A stretch of DNA of 64,000 nt from the NCBI GenBank assembly GCA_963822955.1, contig CAWGJS010000007.1:1054001-1118000 (forward strand), in the 5' to 3' direction. The stretch comes from JAJYUU01 sp963822955. Lineage in GTDB: Bacteria; Actinomycetota; Actinomycetes; Streptosporangiales; Streptosporangiaceae. Below, piece after piece: positions 50,516 to 59,043 of this stretch (position 1 is its first letter; every line of letters begins with the position of its first letter). The notes beneath the pieces were generated by a model that ran no database searches, was not told where the DNA came from, and worked only from the letters and a program-made list of their open reading frames with translations. Made by a program: the position numbers and the translations under genes.

Positions 50516-52814
50516 CGGTCCGCGCGCGAGCAGCCCAGCTCGCCGGCAGCAGCGCGCCGACGCCAGCGATAGCGAGCCCGGACAACGCGAGCAGCACGAT
50601 CTCGGCCGGCCGGTACACGGCAAGGAAGCTGGGCGGGAGCCCCGTGTAGGCGGCCCGCGCCATTGCGTCCGCGGTAGCCGAGTGCAGCACCATGCCCACC
50701 GGGATGGCGATCACCGCGGCGACGGCGGCCGGAGCCACCACCCAGCACAGGACCATGGCGATTGTCTGCCGCGGGGTCATGCCGACAGCCTTGAACACGC
50801 CCAGGTCGTGGACCCGGTCCCTGGTGCCGAGCAGCACGGTGTTAAGCACGCCGAGGCCGGCCACGACCGCCATCATCAGCGTCAGCATGGCGATCAGCGA
50901 ATCAGCGATGAGGTAGAACTGCCCGCTGCCCGGTCCGGAGGCGGCGTACCCGCCGCCAAGCGCCCGGCCCAGCGCGCCGGCGTAGGAGGTGGGCGTCACG
51001 CCCGGCTTGAGCCCGACGTCGTACTGGTCGAGGCCAAGGCTCGCCGACGTGCCGCCCAGTGTCTGCACGCTCGTCAGCAGGGCGGGCTGGTTCCCCGGAA
51101 CGAACGCCTGGCCGACGATCCGCGCCGTGATCGGCCGGTCGCCCGCGCTGATCGTCGTAGTCTGGCCGACATTCAGCCCGGTCTGATTCAGGTACGCAGT
51201 ATTGACGACCACCTGCCCGGGACCGGAGTACCAGCGGCCGCTAATGAGGCCGAAGCCGAGCCAGGCAGAGTTGCCCTCGAACGCCTCCGTGTTCACCTGC
51301 CGGGCCAGGGCGCCGGCGCTCAGCTCGGTCTGTGCCGCTGCGACGTACCGCAGCGTTCCCGGCTGGGCGCGCAGCGCTGCGACGATCGCGCGGTCTTGCC
51401 TGCTGCCTGGCTGCCAGGTGCTGCCTGGCGGCCAGCGACACCTGGACCGGCGCGGTGGCGGCGAGGTTCTGGCCCGCCTCTGCCCTGGCGAGCGTCGCGT
51501 CCAGGCCGACAGCGAAGACGACGGCGGTGACGCCGAACATGATGGCCGCCAGGGTTCCGGCGGTGCGGGCCGGGCGCGCGAACGGGGCCGCCAGGCCGAT
51601 GCTGACCGGCCGGGGCAGCCGCAGGCGGCGGCGAGCCGGTGCACGGCGTACCCGCGGCCCTGTCGCGGCGCGTGCCCGAGTGCGATGGCCTGCACGGCAG
51701 ACAGCCGCCCGGCCCGCAGGGCAGGCCCCAGAGCCGTCAGCGCGACCAGCGCGCACATCGCGAGCGGAGTCGCGACATTGACCCAGAGCGGCACCGACTG
51801 GCTGCCAACGCCGAAGGACGCTGCCGACTTGCGCAGGACCGGGATGGCCAGCAGGTCGCCGGCCACGACGCCGATCAGGCAGCCCGCGATGGCCGGCACG
51901 CCAACCCGTGCCACGTACGCGCCGACCACCTGGGCCGGGCTGAAGCCGATGCTCTTCAGCACGCCGATCCGCCGGTAGCTGGCTACCACGGCACCGGTGA
52001 CGACGTTCGCCACGATCAGGACCGACATGAAGAGCCCGATGAGCGCGAACGCCTCCACGAACGGCGCCAGGATCGCGCTGGTGCCAGTTGCCTGCTGCCG
52101 GGCGCTCAGCCACGATGAGAAGCCCCCGACCGCTCCGGGCGGGAGCGCCGCCGACACCGCGGCAACGTCGCCGCGGACCTGAGCGGCTGTGCCTGCGGCG
52201 GCGAACCGGTAGAGCATCTCTGCCGCGGCGGGCGCACGTGCCGGGCGCAGCGCGCCGATCTCACTGGGCAGCACCCAGGCATCGGCCGTATTGGTGATCG
52301 AGTTGGCGATTCCGACTACAGTCAGCTCCGGCTTGCCGGGCCCCGTGGTCACCGCCATCTTCGCGCCGAGGCCAGGGAAGAATCCCGTGCCCTCCGACAG
52401 CACGATCTGATCCGGCTGCTGCGGCCAGTGACCCGTGACGAGAGTGAGGTCGTCCAGCGGCCCGCCCGGCGCGGAACGCCCGATCAGCAGCGATGAAGGC
52501 AGCGACACGCCCTGGCTGGTCAGCGTCACGGTGGCCGCGCTGAAGGGACCAGCGGCGGCCGTCACTCCGGCGAGCCGCCTGGTCGCCGCGAGGCTGGCAG
52601 CCGTGACCCGCCCTGAGTTGACGGCGACGGCCGCATCGGCGCCGTGCTGCGCCGCGAAAGCGCGGTCGAACGGCCCGTTGGCAGCCGTCAGCAGTGCCAG
52701 GCCAAGCGTGGCCGACGCCGTCGAGACCAGCAGCACCAGAAAGATGACCAGGGTCTGGGCGCGATGCCGGGCGACCCCGCCGGACGCCGCGCGCAGAACC
52801 GGCCGCGCGCTCAC
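50493..52814 (-). CDS. ABC transporter permease (FtsX/MacB-like) with two compensating frameshifts
   Basis: 773 residues as read. Two FtsX modules are visible: SVLIVANVVTGAVVASYRRI, then GVLKSIGFSPAQVVGAY in the first, and LTLMMAVVAGLGVLNTVLLG, then VFKAVGMTPRQTIAMVLCWV in the second, each followed by paired helices. Between about 51630 and 51410 the main frame is nonsense rich in Arg/Pro/Ser, while the neighbouring minus-strand frame reads VSIGLAAPFARPARTAGTLA and then AIMFGVTAVVFAVGLDATLA, the expected transmembrane start of module two. One base appears lost near 51630 and a compensating change occurs near 51410, where an 18-base near-duplication sits. The protein is probably non-functional or the sequence has two errors. 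Confidence 0.7.
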   Translation of the reverse strand: MSARPVLRAASGGVARHRAQTLVIFLVLLVSTASATLGLALLTAANGPFDRAFAAQHGADAAVAVNSGRVTAASLAATRRLAGVTAAAGPFSAATVTLTSQGVSLPSSLLIGRSAPGGPLDDLTLVTGHWPQQPDQIVLSEGTGFFPGLGAKMAVTTGPGKPELTVVGIANSITNTADAWVLPSEIGALRPARAPAAAEMLYRFAAAGTAAQVRGDVAAVSAALPPGAVGGFSSWLSARQQATGTSAILAPFVEAFALIGLFMSVLIVANVVTGAVVASYRRIGVLKSIGFSPAQVVGAYVARVGVPAIAGCLIGVVAGDLLAIPVLRKSAASFGVGSQSVPLWVNVATPLAMCALVALTALGPALRAGRLSAVQAIALGHAPRQGRGYAVHRLAAACGCPGRSASAWRPRSRARPAPPEPWRPSCSASPPSSSLSAWTRRSPGQRRARTSPPPRRSRCRWPPGSTWQPGSRQDRAIVAALRAQPGTLRYVAAAQTELSAGALARQVNTEAFEGNSAWLGFGLISGRWYSGPGQVVVNTAYLNQTGLNVGQTTTISAGDRPITARIVGQAFVPGNQPALLTSVQTLGGTSASLGLDQYDVGLKPGVTPTSYAGALGRALGGGYAASGPGSGQFYLIADSLIAMLTLMMAVVAGLGVLNTVLLGTRDRVHDLGVFKAVGMTPRQTIAMVLCWVVAPAAVAAVIAIPVGMVLHSATADAMARAAYTGLPPSFLAVYRPAEIVLLALSGLAIAGVGALLPASWAARARTATALRAE

Positions 52815-53524
52815 GGCCGCGCCCCCGCGCCGGCCGAGTGCGTCGCGCTAGCCGTATCCCCCGCGAGCCTGCCATCGATGATCTGGATCGTGCGGCCGGC
52901 GTAGCGAGCTGCCAGATCCGGGTTGTGGGTCACCATGATCATGCTCTGCCCGGCCTGATTGAGCTCGAGCAGCAGCTGGCCGATGTCCTCGCCGGTCGCG
53001 GTGTCCAGCGCTCCGGTCGGCTCATCGGCGAGCAGCACCTCGGGCGAGTTCACCAGCGCACGCGCGATCGCGACTCGCTGGCGCTCGCCGCCTGACAGCC
53101 GCGCGGGATACGCCTGCTTGTACTCGCTGATCTTCAGCCGCTCGAGTAGCTCATCAGTCCGGCGCCGCGCTCGGGCCCTGGACAGTCCGGCGAGCTGAGC
53201 AGGCAGCAGGACGTTGTCCGCCACGGTCAGGTCATCGAGCAGGTTGAAGAACTGGAAGATCATGCCGACGCGCTGCCGCCGGTACTTTGCCAGCCCTGTC
53301 TCGCTGAGCGAGTCGATCCGCTGCCCGGCCACCGTCAGAGTTCCGGCGGTCGGCCGGTCGAGCCCGGCGATGAGGTTCAGCAGTGTCGACTTGCCGCTGC
53401 CCGACGGGCCCATGACCGCGATGGCTTCGCCGGCCGCAACTCCAAAGCTGACGTCCTCGACGGCGAACGGCCCGTCATTGTCATATCGCTTGCTCACGTC
53501 GTTGACGCGTATGAGCGCATCCAT
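52811..53524 (-). CDS. ABC transporter ATP-binding protein (LolD/MacB type)
   Basis: 237 residues from the ATG at 53522-53524, nine bases after GGAGAGGG; the frame runs upstream to 53620 without support. Walker A is MGPSGSGKSTLLNLIAGLDR, the Q-loop is GMIFQFFNLLDDLTVADNVL, the ABC signature is YPARLSGGERQRVAIARALV, Walker B LLADEPTGALD and the switch His MVTHNP. It overlaps the permease gene by 4 bases and drives that FtsX-type exporter. Such pairs handle lipoproteins, peptides or antibiotics at the membrane. Confidence 0.9.
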   Translation of the reverse strand: MDALIRVNDVSKRYDNDGPFAVEDVSFGVAAGEAIAVMGPSGSGKSTLLNLIAGLDRPTAGTLTVAGQRIDSLSETGLAKYRRQRVGMIFQFFNLLDDLTVADNVLLPAQLAGLSRARARRRTDELLERLKISEYKQAYPARLSGGERQRVAIARALVNSPEVLLADEPTGALDTATGEDIGQLLLELNQAGQSMIMVTHNPDLAARYAGRTIQIIDGRLAGDTASATHSAGAGARP

Positions 53525-53663
53525 CAGGCGCATCCCTCTCCAGATCGCGCTGTCCCCGTTACCCGCCCGCAGGCGAGTTCCACCGGAGAGAGTCTGAGTC
53601 GGATGCCGCGGCACGGTCATCGGGGAAGTCCCCCGGCTTCACCCTGATCCGCTCTCGCGACCG

Positions 53664-54485
53664 TCAGGGTGCCGCCGGCGACCACTCGCGGCGCCGCACT
53701 TCGTACAGCAGGATGCCGGCGGCCACAGCGAGGTTGAGCGACTCCGCCGTTCCGGTCATCGGAATGGCAACGCGAAGGTCAGCGGCGGCAACCAGGTCAT
53801 CAGGCAGCCCGGTGCCCTCGCTGCCGAGCAGGAAGGCGAGCGGCGGCGTCAGGTCGGCCTGCCAGCAGGTCACGCTCCCCCGCGCCGAGGTGGCAGCGAC
53901 GCGCACCTTGCTGCCGTGTGCCCACTCCACGAATTCACCGGCGGACTCTGCCGTCGCCACCGGCACAGTGAACAGCGCGCCCATGCTCGCCTTCACCGCG
54001 GCCGGATCATGAGCATCCGCGGACGGGCCGATCAGGATCACGCCGGCTGCCCCGGCAGCGCTCGCCGTCCTGACGATGGTGCCGATGTTGCCAGGGTTGC
54101 CGGCCGCGTGCAGCGCCACGAACACCGAATCGGCGCGAGCCGCCAGGCTGGCCAGCGTCACCGGCGCTATCCGAACGATGGCAGCCAGCCCGGACGGGCC
54201 GTCGCGGTCAGCGATCCGGCCGAACAGCTCGCCCGACAGCCGCGCCACCCGCACGCCGGCAGCCTCTTGCCCGGCCACCATCGCCGTCGCGCCGCGATGG
54301 CGCAGCAGCTCCGGTGCGACGATGATCACCTCGATCTCGGCTTGCGCCTCGACCGCCTGCCACACCGGCTGGATGCCCTGCACGACGAACGCAGCCTCGC
54401 GCCGCCGGTGCTTGCGGTCCGCTAGCAGCCGGAGACGCTTGACCAGCGGGTTCGCGGCGCTGGTGATCACTTCGGTCATCGGCAT
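53664..54485 (-). CDS. TrmH/SpoU-family RNA 2'-O-methyltransferase
   Basis: 273 residues. An N-terminal substrate-binding domain (EVITSAANPLVKRLRLLADR, then KHRRREAAFVVQGIQPV) is followed by the SPOUT knot: motif 1 LHAAGNPGNIGTIVRTASAA with the catalytic Asn/Arg, motif 2 LAFLLGSEGTGLPDDLV, motif 3 VAIPMTGTAESLNLAVAAGI. It methylates a ribose 2'-OH in tRNA or rRNA. The build is that of 23S rRNA G2251-type or thiostrepton-resistance-like enzymes; the target is unknown. It is monocistronic, with GGAG upstream of the start, and divergent from the large glycoside hydrolase gene. Confidence 0.87.
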   Translation of the reverse strand: MPMTEVITSAANPLVKRLRLLADRKHRRREAAFVVQGIQPVWQAVEAQAEIEVIIVAPELLRHRGATAMVAGQEAAGVRVARLSGELFGRIADRDGPSGLAAIVRIAPVTLASLAARADSVFVALHAAGNPGNIGTIVRTASAAGAAGVILIGPSADAHDPAAVKASMGALFTVPVATAESAGEFVEWAHGSKVRVAATSARGSVTCWQADLTPPLAFLLGSEGTGLPDDLVAAADLRVAIPMTGTAESLNLAVAAGILLYEVRRREWSPAAP

Positions 54486-54595
54486 GCGAGCCTACTCCGC
54501 GGCCAGGCAGCGGCTGGCTCCTATAGTGGCCACGCACCAGCAGCCAGTGCTAGCCCGGATCCTGACGGGCCAGCCAGACCCGGAAGGGGCGCCGG

Positions 54596-57340
54596 ATGGG
54601 CGCGGAAAGCGAGCGGGTCGCCGGTTTCGGCCGGCTGGAGGACGGGCTGCGGCAGGCTGGCGACTGGTACCGGTGGGGTCCGTACGTGAGCGAGCGTCAG
54701 TGGGGCACGGTCCGCGAGGACTACTCACCCGATGGCGAGGCCTGGGATTACCTGCCGCACGATCACGCCCGCTCGCGCGCCTACCGCTGGGGCGAGGACG
54801 GCATGGCCGGCTTCTGCGATATCGAGCAGCGGCTCTGCCTTGGTCTGGCGCTCTGGAACGGGCAGGACCCGATACTCAAGGAGCGCCCCTTCGGGCTCAC
54901 CGGGGCACAGGGCAATCACGGCGAGGACGTCAAGGAGTACTGGTGGTACCTCGACGCGATACCGAGCCATGCGTGGAACCGGTGGCGTTACCACTACCCG
55001 CAGCGACGCTTCCCGTATGAAGACCTCATCGAGGGGAACGAGGCACGTAACCGCCAGCAGCCTGAGTACGAGCTCGCCGATACCGGCGTATTCGACGATG
55101 GCCGGTACTGGATTGCGGAGGTTCACTACGCGAAGGCCGGTCCGGACGACATCCTGATGACGGTCGAGGTGACGAACGCGGGACCTGACGAGGCGGAGTT
55201 GCACGTGCTGCCGACGGCGTGGTTCCGCAACACCTGGTCCTGGGACGAGGGAGCCAGCAAGCCGGAATTCGCTGCTGCTGCCGCCAGCCCGGCACTTGCG
55301 GGCCCCGCGCATCTCCCCCGAGTCACCCTGACGCACCCGGTCGTCGGCGAGATGGAACTGCTGGCCGCTGCGGGCCCGGACGGCGCCCTGCCGCAGACGC
55401 TGTTCTGCGAGAACGAGACCAACGTCGCCCGGCTCTTCGGCGGCGAGCCGGTCACGCCGTACCCGAAGGACGGCATCAACGACCACGTCATCAGCGGCGC
55501 GCTGACGGTGAATCCGGCGAACCGCGGGAGCAAGTGCGCTTTCTGGTACAAGCTGACGCTGGCGGCGGGCGCAACCGCGGAGGTCCGCCTGCGGCTGCGG
55601 CCCGCCCGGTCCGGTCCGGCGGCCCACGCGACCGCAGCTGACGCTCTCGGGCGTGAGTTCACGGCAGCGATCGCGCGCCGGCGCGCCGAGGCCGATGAGT
55701 TCTATGCCGAGCTGACGCCATCGGCAGCCAGCACCGACGAGGCCCGGGTAATGCGGCAGGCGTTTGCCGGGATGCTGTGGTGCAAGCAGCTGTACTACTA
55801 CGACGTCACCCGGTGGCTCGACGGCGATCCTGCGCAGCCGGCCCCGCCCGGCAGCAGGCTGACCGGCCGCAACAGCCGCTGGCGCAGCTTCAACGCGTTC
55901 GACATCATGTCGATGCCGGACAAGTGGGAGTACCCCTGGTTCGCGGCCTGGGACCTGTCCTTCCACTGCATCGCGCTGGCACACCTCGATCCTGCCTTCG
56001 CCAAGTACCAGCTCATCCTGCTGTGCCGGGAGTGGTTCCAGCACCCTGGTGGCGCACTGCCCGCCTACGAGTGGGACTTCAGCGACGTGAACCCGCCAGT
56101 GCAGGCGTGGGCTGCGCTCGAAGTGTTCGCCGTGGACGGCGCGCGTGATCTCGATTTCCTCAGCCGGATCTTCGACAAGCTCCTGGTCAACTTCACCTGG
56201 TGGGTGAACCGCGAGGACGCCGAGGGCAACAACTTGTTCGAGGGCGGCTTCCTCGGGCTGGACAACATCGGCCCGATCGACAGGTCACATCTGCCGGTCG
56301 GCGGAATTCTCGAGCAGGCCGATGCCACCGGCTGGATGGCGTTCTACGCGATGGCGATGGCGTCGATCGCGGTGATCCTGCACCGCACCGGGCACCGGCC
56401 GGGCACCGACCTGGTGCTGAAGTTCGTCGAGCATTTCGCCGCCATCAAGCAGGCGCTCGACGACCGCGGGCTCTGGGACGAGACTGACGGGCTCTACTAC
56501 GACCGGCTCATCACCGCTGCCGGCGACCAGGTACTGCTGAAGGTGCGGTCCATGGTCGCGGTCCTGCCCGCCCTGGCCATGAGTGTCGTCGACGAGGGGA
56601 CCATCGACCTCGCGATGACGGTCGGCAAGCGCTTCGCCGCGCTGCTCGCGGAACAGCAGATGGTCACGCCGGCCGAGCTCGCCGGCAGCGGCCTGCTGCG
56701 CGGCGCGCCGGGTCATCAGCGGCTCCTGCTGAGCCTGGCCGGACCGGACCGGCTCAAGCGCCTGCTGCGCGTACTGTTCGACGAGGCCGAGTTCCTCTCG
56801 CCGCACGGCCTGCGCGCCCTGTCAGCCTGGCATCGCGACCACCCGTACACGATCGACGTGGAGGGCTACCGGGCCAGCATCGACTATGAGCCTGCGGAGT
56901 CCACCACGCCGCTGTTCGGGGGGAACTCGAACTGGCGCGGTCCGGTCTGGTTCCCGGTGAACTACCTCGCCATCAGCGTGCTCGAGCGCTATCACTTGTT
57001 CTTCGGCGATGAGCTGACGCTCGAGTACCCGACCGGGTCCGGGCGCGAGCTGCCACTCAACAAGATTGCCGAGGACCTTCAGGACCGCCTCATCTCGATC
57101 TTTACCGAAGGAGCGGACGGCCGGAGGCCGTGCTTCGGCGGGACCGCGCTGCTTGCCGACGACCCGGCGTGGCGGGACAACCTGATATTCAGCGAGTACT
57201 TCCATGGCGACAACGGGACCGGCCTGGGCGCGTCGCACCAGACCGGCTGGACCGGGATCGTCGCGGACATCATCCGGCGCCGGCACGGGGTCGTGCCCTA
57301 TCTGGGCTCCGCTTTGGCCGCCGTATTCGACCGAGAATAA
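54596..57340 (+). CDS. GH63/MGH1-like glycoside hydrolase
   Basis: 914 residues; ATG at 54596 with GGAAGGGG upstream. The N-terminal 330 residues are a beta-rich domain (RQWGTVREDYSPDGEAWDYL, then DHARSRAYRWGEDGMAGFCD), followed by an (alpha/alpha)6 barrel with FAAWDLSFHCIALAHLDPAF, PAYEWDFSDVNPPVQAWAAL and NSNWRGPVWFPVNYLAISVL. These are the conserved sites of the GH63 mannosylglycerate hydrolase/alpha-glucosidase-like group. There is no signal peptide, so it should act on an intracellular glucoside or glucosyl-conjugate such as glucosylglycerate. It is followed 10 bases later by a Ddn-like gene. Confidence 0.84.
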   Translation: MGAESERVAGFGRLEDGLRQAGDWYRWGPYVSERQWGTVREDYSPDGEAWDYLPHDHARSRAYRWGEDGMAGFCDIEQRLCLGLALWNGQDPILKERPFGLTGAQGNHGEDVKEYWWYLDAIPSHAWNRWRYHYPQRRFPYEDLIEGNEARNRQQPEYELADTGVFDDGRYWIAEVHYAKAGPDDILMTVEVTNAGPDEAELHVLPTAWFRNTWSWDEGASKPEFAAAAASPALAGPAHLPRVTLTHPVVGEMELLAAAGPDGALPQTLFCENETNVARLFGGEPVTPYPKDGINDHVISGALTVNPANRGSKCAFWYKLTLAAGATAEVRLRLRPARSGPAAHATAADALGREFTAAIARRRAEADEFYAELTPSAASTDEARVMRQAFAGMLWCKQLYYYDVTRWLDGDPAQPAPPGSRLTGRNSRWRSFNAFDIMSMPDKWEYPWFAAWDLSFHCIALAHLDPAFAKYQLILLCREWFQHPGGALPAYEWDFSDVNPPVQAWAALEVFAVDGARDLDFLSRIFDKLLVNFTWWVNREDAEGNNLFEGGFLGLDNIGPIDRSHLPVGGILEQADATGWMAFYAMAMASIAVILHRTGHRPGTDLVLKFVEHFAAIKQALDDRGLWDETDGLYYDRLITAAGDQVLLKVRSMVAVLPALAMSVVDEGTIDLAMTVGKRFAALLAEQQMVTPAELAGSGLLRGAPGHQRLLLSLAGPDRLKRLLRVLFDEAEFLSPHGLRALSAWHRDHPYTIDVEGYRASIDYEPAESTTPLFGGNSNWRGPVWFPVNYLAISVLERYHLFFGDELTLEYPTGSGRELPLNKIAEDLQDRLISIFTEGADGRRPCFGGTALLADDPAWRDNLIFSEYFHGDNGTGLGASHQTGWTGIVADIIRRRHGVVPYLGSALAAVFDRE

Positions 57341-57350
57341 GCTCCCAGTC

Positions 57351-57797
57351 ATGACTGCTGACGGCGAGTACGAGCCCAGCCCGGCCACGTGGGTCCGGGA
57401 TCAGGTTGCGGAATACGAGGCATCCGGCGGCCAGCGAGCCAACACGCTGATGGACACCGGACTACCTGTCGTGATCGTTACCACGAGGGGCAACAAGAGC
57501 GGGAAGATCCGCAAAATGCCGTTGATGCGAGTGGAGCACGACGGCGAGTATGCGCTGGTCGCCTCGCAAGGCGGGGCGCCCGAGCACCCGGTCTGGTACT
57601 ACAACCTGAAGGCGGACCCGCAGGGCGTCAGGATCCAGGACGGGCCCGAGCCCGTCGACGTTGAGGTCCGCGAGCTGGACGGCGATGAGCGCGCACTGTG
57701 GTGGCGGCGGGCGGTCGACGCATACCCGCCGTATGCGGAGTATCAGCAGAAGACCGAGCGCACGATTCCGGTCTTCCTGGCCACCCGCCGCGCGTAG
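57351..57797 (+). CDS. F420-dependent deazaflavin nitroreductase family (Ddn-like) protein
   Basis: 148 residues from the ATG at 57351. The split-barrel core reads LPVVIVTTRGNKSGKIRKMP, then LMRVEHDGEYALVASQGGAP, then EHPVWYYNLKADPQGVRIQD, with the lysine/arginine-rich turn and 'P.WY.Nl.a.P' that bind the deazaflavin F420 in Ddn of mycobacteria. Members reduce quinones or nitro compounds with F420H2. It lies 10 bases after the glycoside hydrolase, so the two are cotranscribed, though no joint pathway is obvious. The presence of this family supports an F420-making actinomycete. Confidence 0.85.
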   Translation: MTADGEYEPSPATWVRDQVAEYEASGGQRANTLMDTGLPVVIVTTRGNKSGKIRKMPLMRVEHDGEYALVASQGGAPEHPVWYYNLKADPQGVRIQDGPEPVDVEVRELDGDERALWWRRAVDAYPPYAEYQQKTERTIPVFLATRRA

Positions 57798-57894
57798 CCG
57801 ACAGCGCGAGCGGCAGGACGCGGGCGCACCGCTGCCACCGCACCGCCGAGTGCCGCACCGCCGTGTGCCGCTGCGCTGCGCGCGCACCGCACCG

Positions 57895-58269
57895 CTACTT
57901 GCCCGCTGAGCCGCCAGCGATCTCGAACGACCAGAGCTCACTGCTGACCGCGACCGGCTTGGCCGGTCCGCCGCCGGCCTGGTGCGGGCTGCCATGCCCG
58001 TGGCCAGCACCGTCGCCAGCACCGTGGCCAGTGCCCTGCCCGTGACCGTGCCCGAAGGCGGGCGACGTCCGCCAGGCCTCGAACGACTCCTCGTCTCGCC
58101 ACCGGGTCACGACCAGCCACGTAGTCCGGCCATCGGTCGGCTGCAGCAGCTCGAACCCCTCGAAGCCGTCCTGGTTGTCTACCGCTCCGGCACGTGCAGC
58201 GAACCGGCGGGCCAGCTCGTCCCCGCTGTCGGGCGGCACCGTAATTGCGTTGATCTTGATAATCGTCAC
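57895..58269 (-). CDS. MhuD-like antibiotic-biosynthesis-monooxygenase fold haem oxygenase with His/Gly insert
   Basis: 124 residues, GTG start. Residues 1-72 follow mycobacterial MhuD closely: TIIKINAITVPPDSGDELAR, RAGAVDNQDGFEGFELLQPT, WLVVTRWRDEESFEAWRTSP. The MhuD haem residues Asn7 and Trp66 fall at exactly 7 and 66 here. His75 of MhuD corresponds to a Gly flanked by His74 and His76, either of which could ligate iron. A His/Gly-rich insert (residues 73-103, GHGHGQGTGHGAGDGAGHGH and on) precedes the closing strand PVAVSSELWSFEIAGG. MhuD binds haem and degrades it to free iron. The insert might bind metal or raise haem affinity; that is inference. Confidence 0.8.
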   Translation of the reverse strand: MTIIKINAITVPPDSGDELARRFAARAGAVDNQDGFEGFELLQPTDGRTTWLVVTRWRDEESFEAWRTSPAFGHGHGQGTGHGAGDGAGHGHGSPHQAGGGPAKPVAVSSELWSFEIAGGSAGK

Positions 58270-58415
58270 CCGCGTTCACGCCCTGTCTTCGTCTGAATCT
58301 GACGGCACCCGACTGCGTTCACCGCAGGTCGTCATCCCCCTAGTGCGCGAGTTTAGCCATCAGCAAAAAACCGGAGGGTGTCTCCAAATACGTGAACTGC
58401 GCGGCTTACAGTGGA

Positions 58416-59043
58416 ATGGTGCGGGTGCCGTGGTGGGGGATCGCGTCGTCTGGACTCGCACCCGTACTCCTGGTCGGTGGCTGGACGATAGCGGCCGACC
58501 TGCAGCCGGCCCCGTTCGACGCGGTGTCACGGTCAATCAGCACGCCTGGCCGCCGAGGGGATGCCGTACCGCTGGATTGTCACTGCTGCCATTCTCGGTG
58601 TCGGCGCGTGCAATATCGTCACCGGGCTGGCGCTCGGCCCAGCTGCCGACGGAGGCCGGCTGATGCTGATTGCCGGCGGCGTCTGCGGCATGCTCATCGC
58701 CGCCAACCCGCAGTATCGACATGGCGGGTCGCTGGCGCATGAGGTGCTCTCCGCGGTCGGTGTCGTGATCCTGACACTGTGGCCAGTTGCAGCGGTCCGG
58801 CAGACGCCGGATGCACCGCTCGGCCTCCGGCCGAGAGCTGCGCTGGCTGCGGCCGGGCTGAACCTCGCCTTACTGCTGTGGTTCACGGCCGAGCTGTTCA
58901 ACGGCCCGGAGCTCGGCCTCGCGGAGCGGGCCGTCACGACCGATCAGGCCCTCTGGCCGTTCTTCGTCGTGATGACCATCGTTCTGGCCAGGTCGCGGGC
59001 GAGCGAGCCCGCGCTAGCGGAGGCGCGCGTCAGGAGCTCGTGA
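58416..59043 (+). pseudogene. DUF998 membrane protein gene with one-base insertion
   Basis: The ATG at 58416 opens MVRVPWWGIASSGLAPVLLV, then AADLQPAPFDAVSRSIST, the N-terminal first helix of DUF998. At 58545 an extra C shifts the frame; removing it gives ISTLAAEGMPYRWIVTAAIL and GVGACNIVTGLALGPAADGG to the TGA at 59041-59043, the remaining five helices. As written, translation from the first ATG derails, and only the internal ATG at 58561 would give a 160-residue fragment lacking the first helix. Whether the insertion is real or a sequencing error cannot be told. It overlaps the convergent aldolase gene by 14 bases. Confidence 0.75.
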
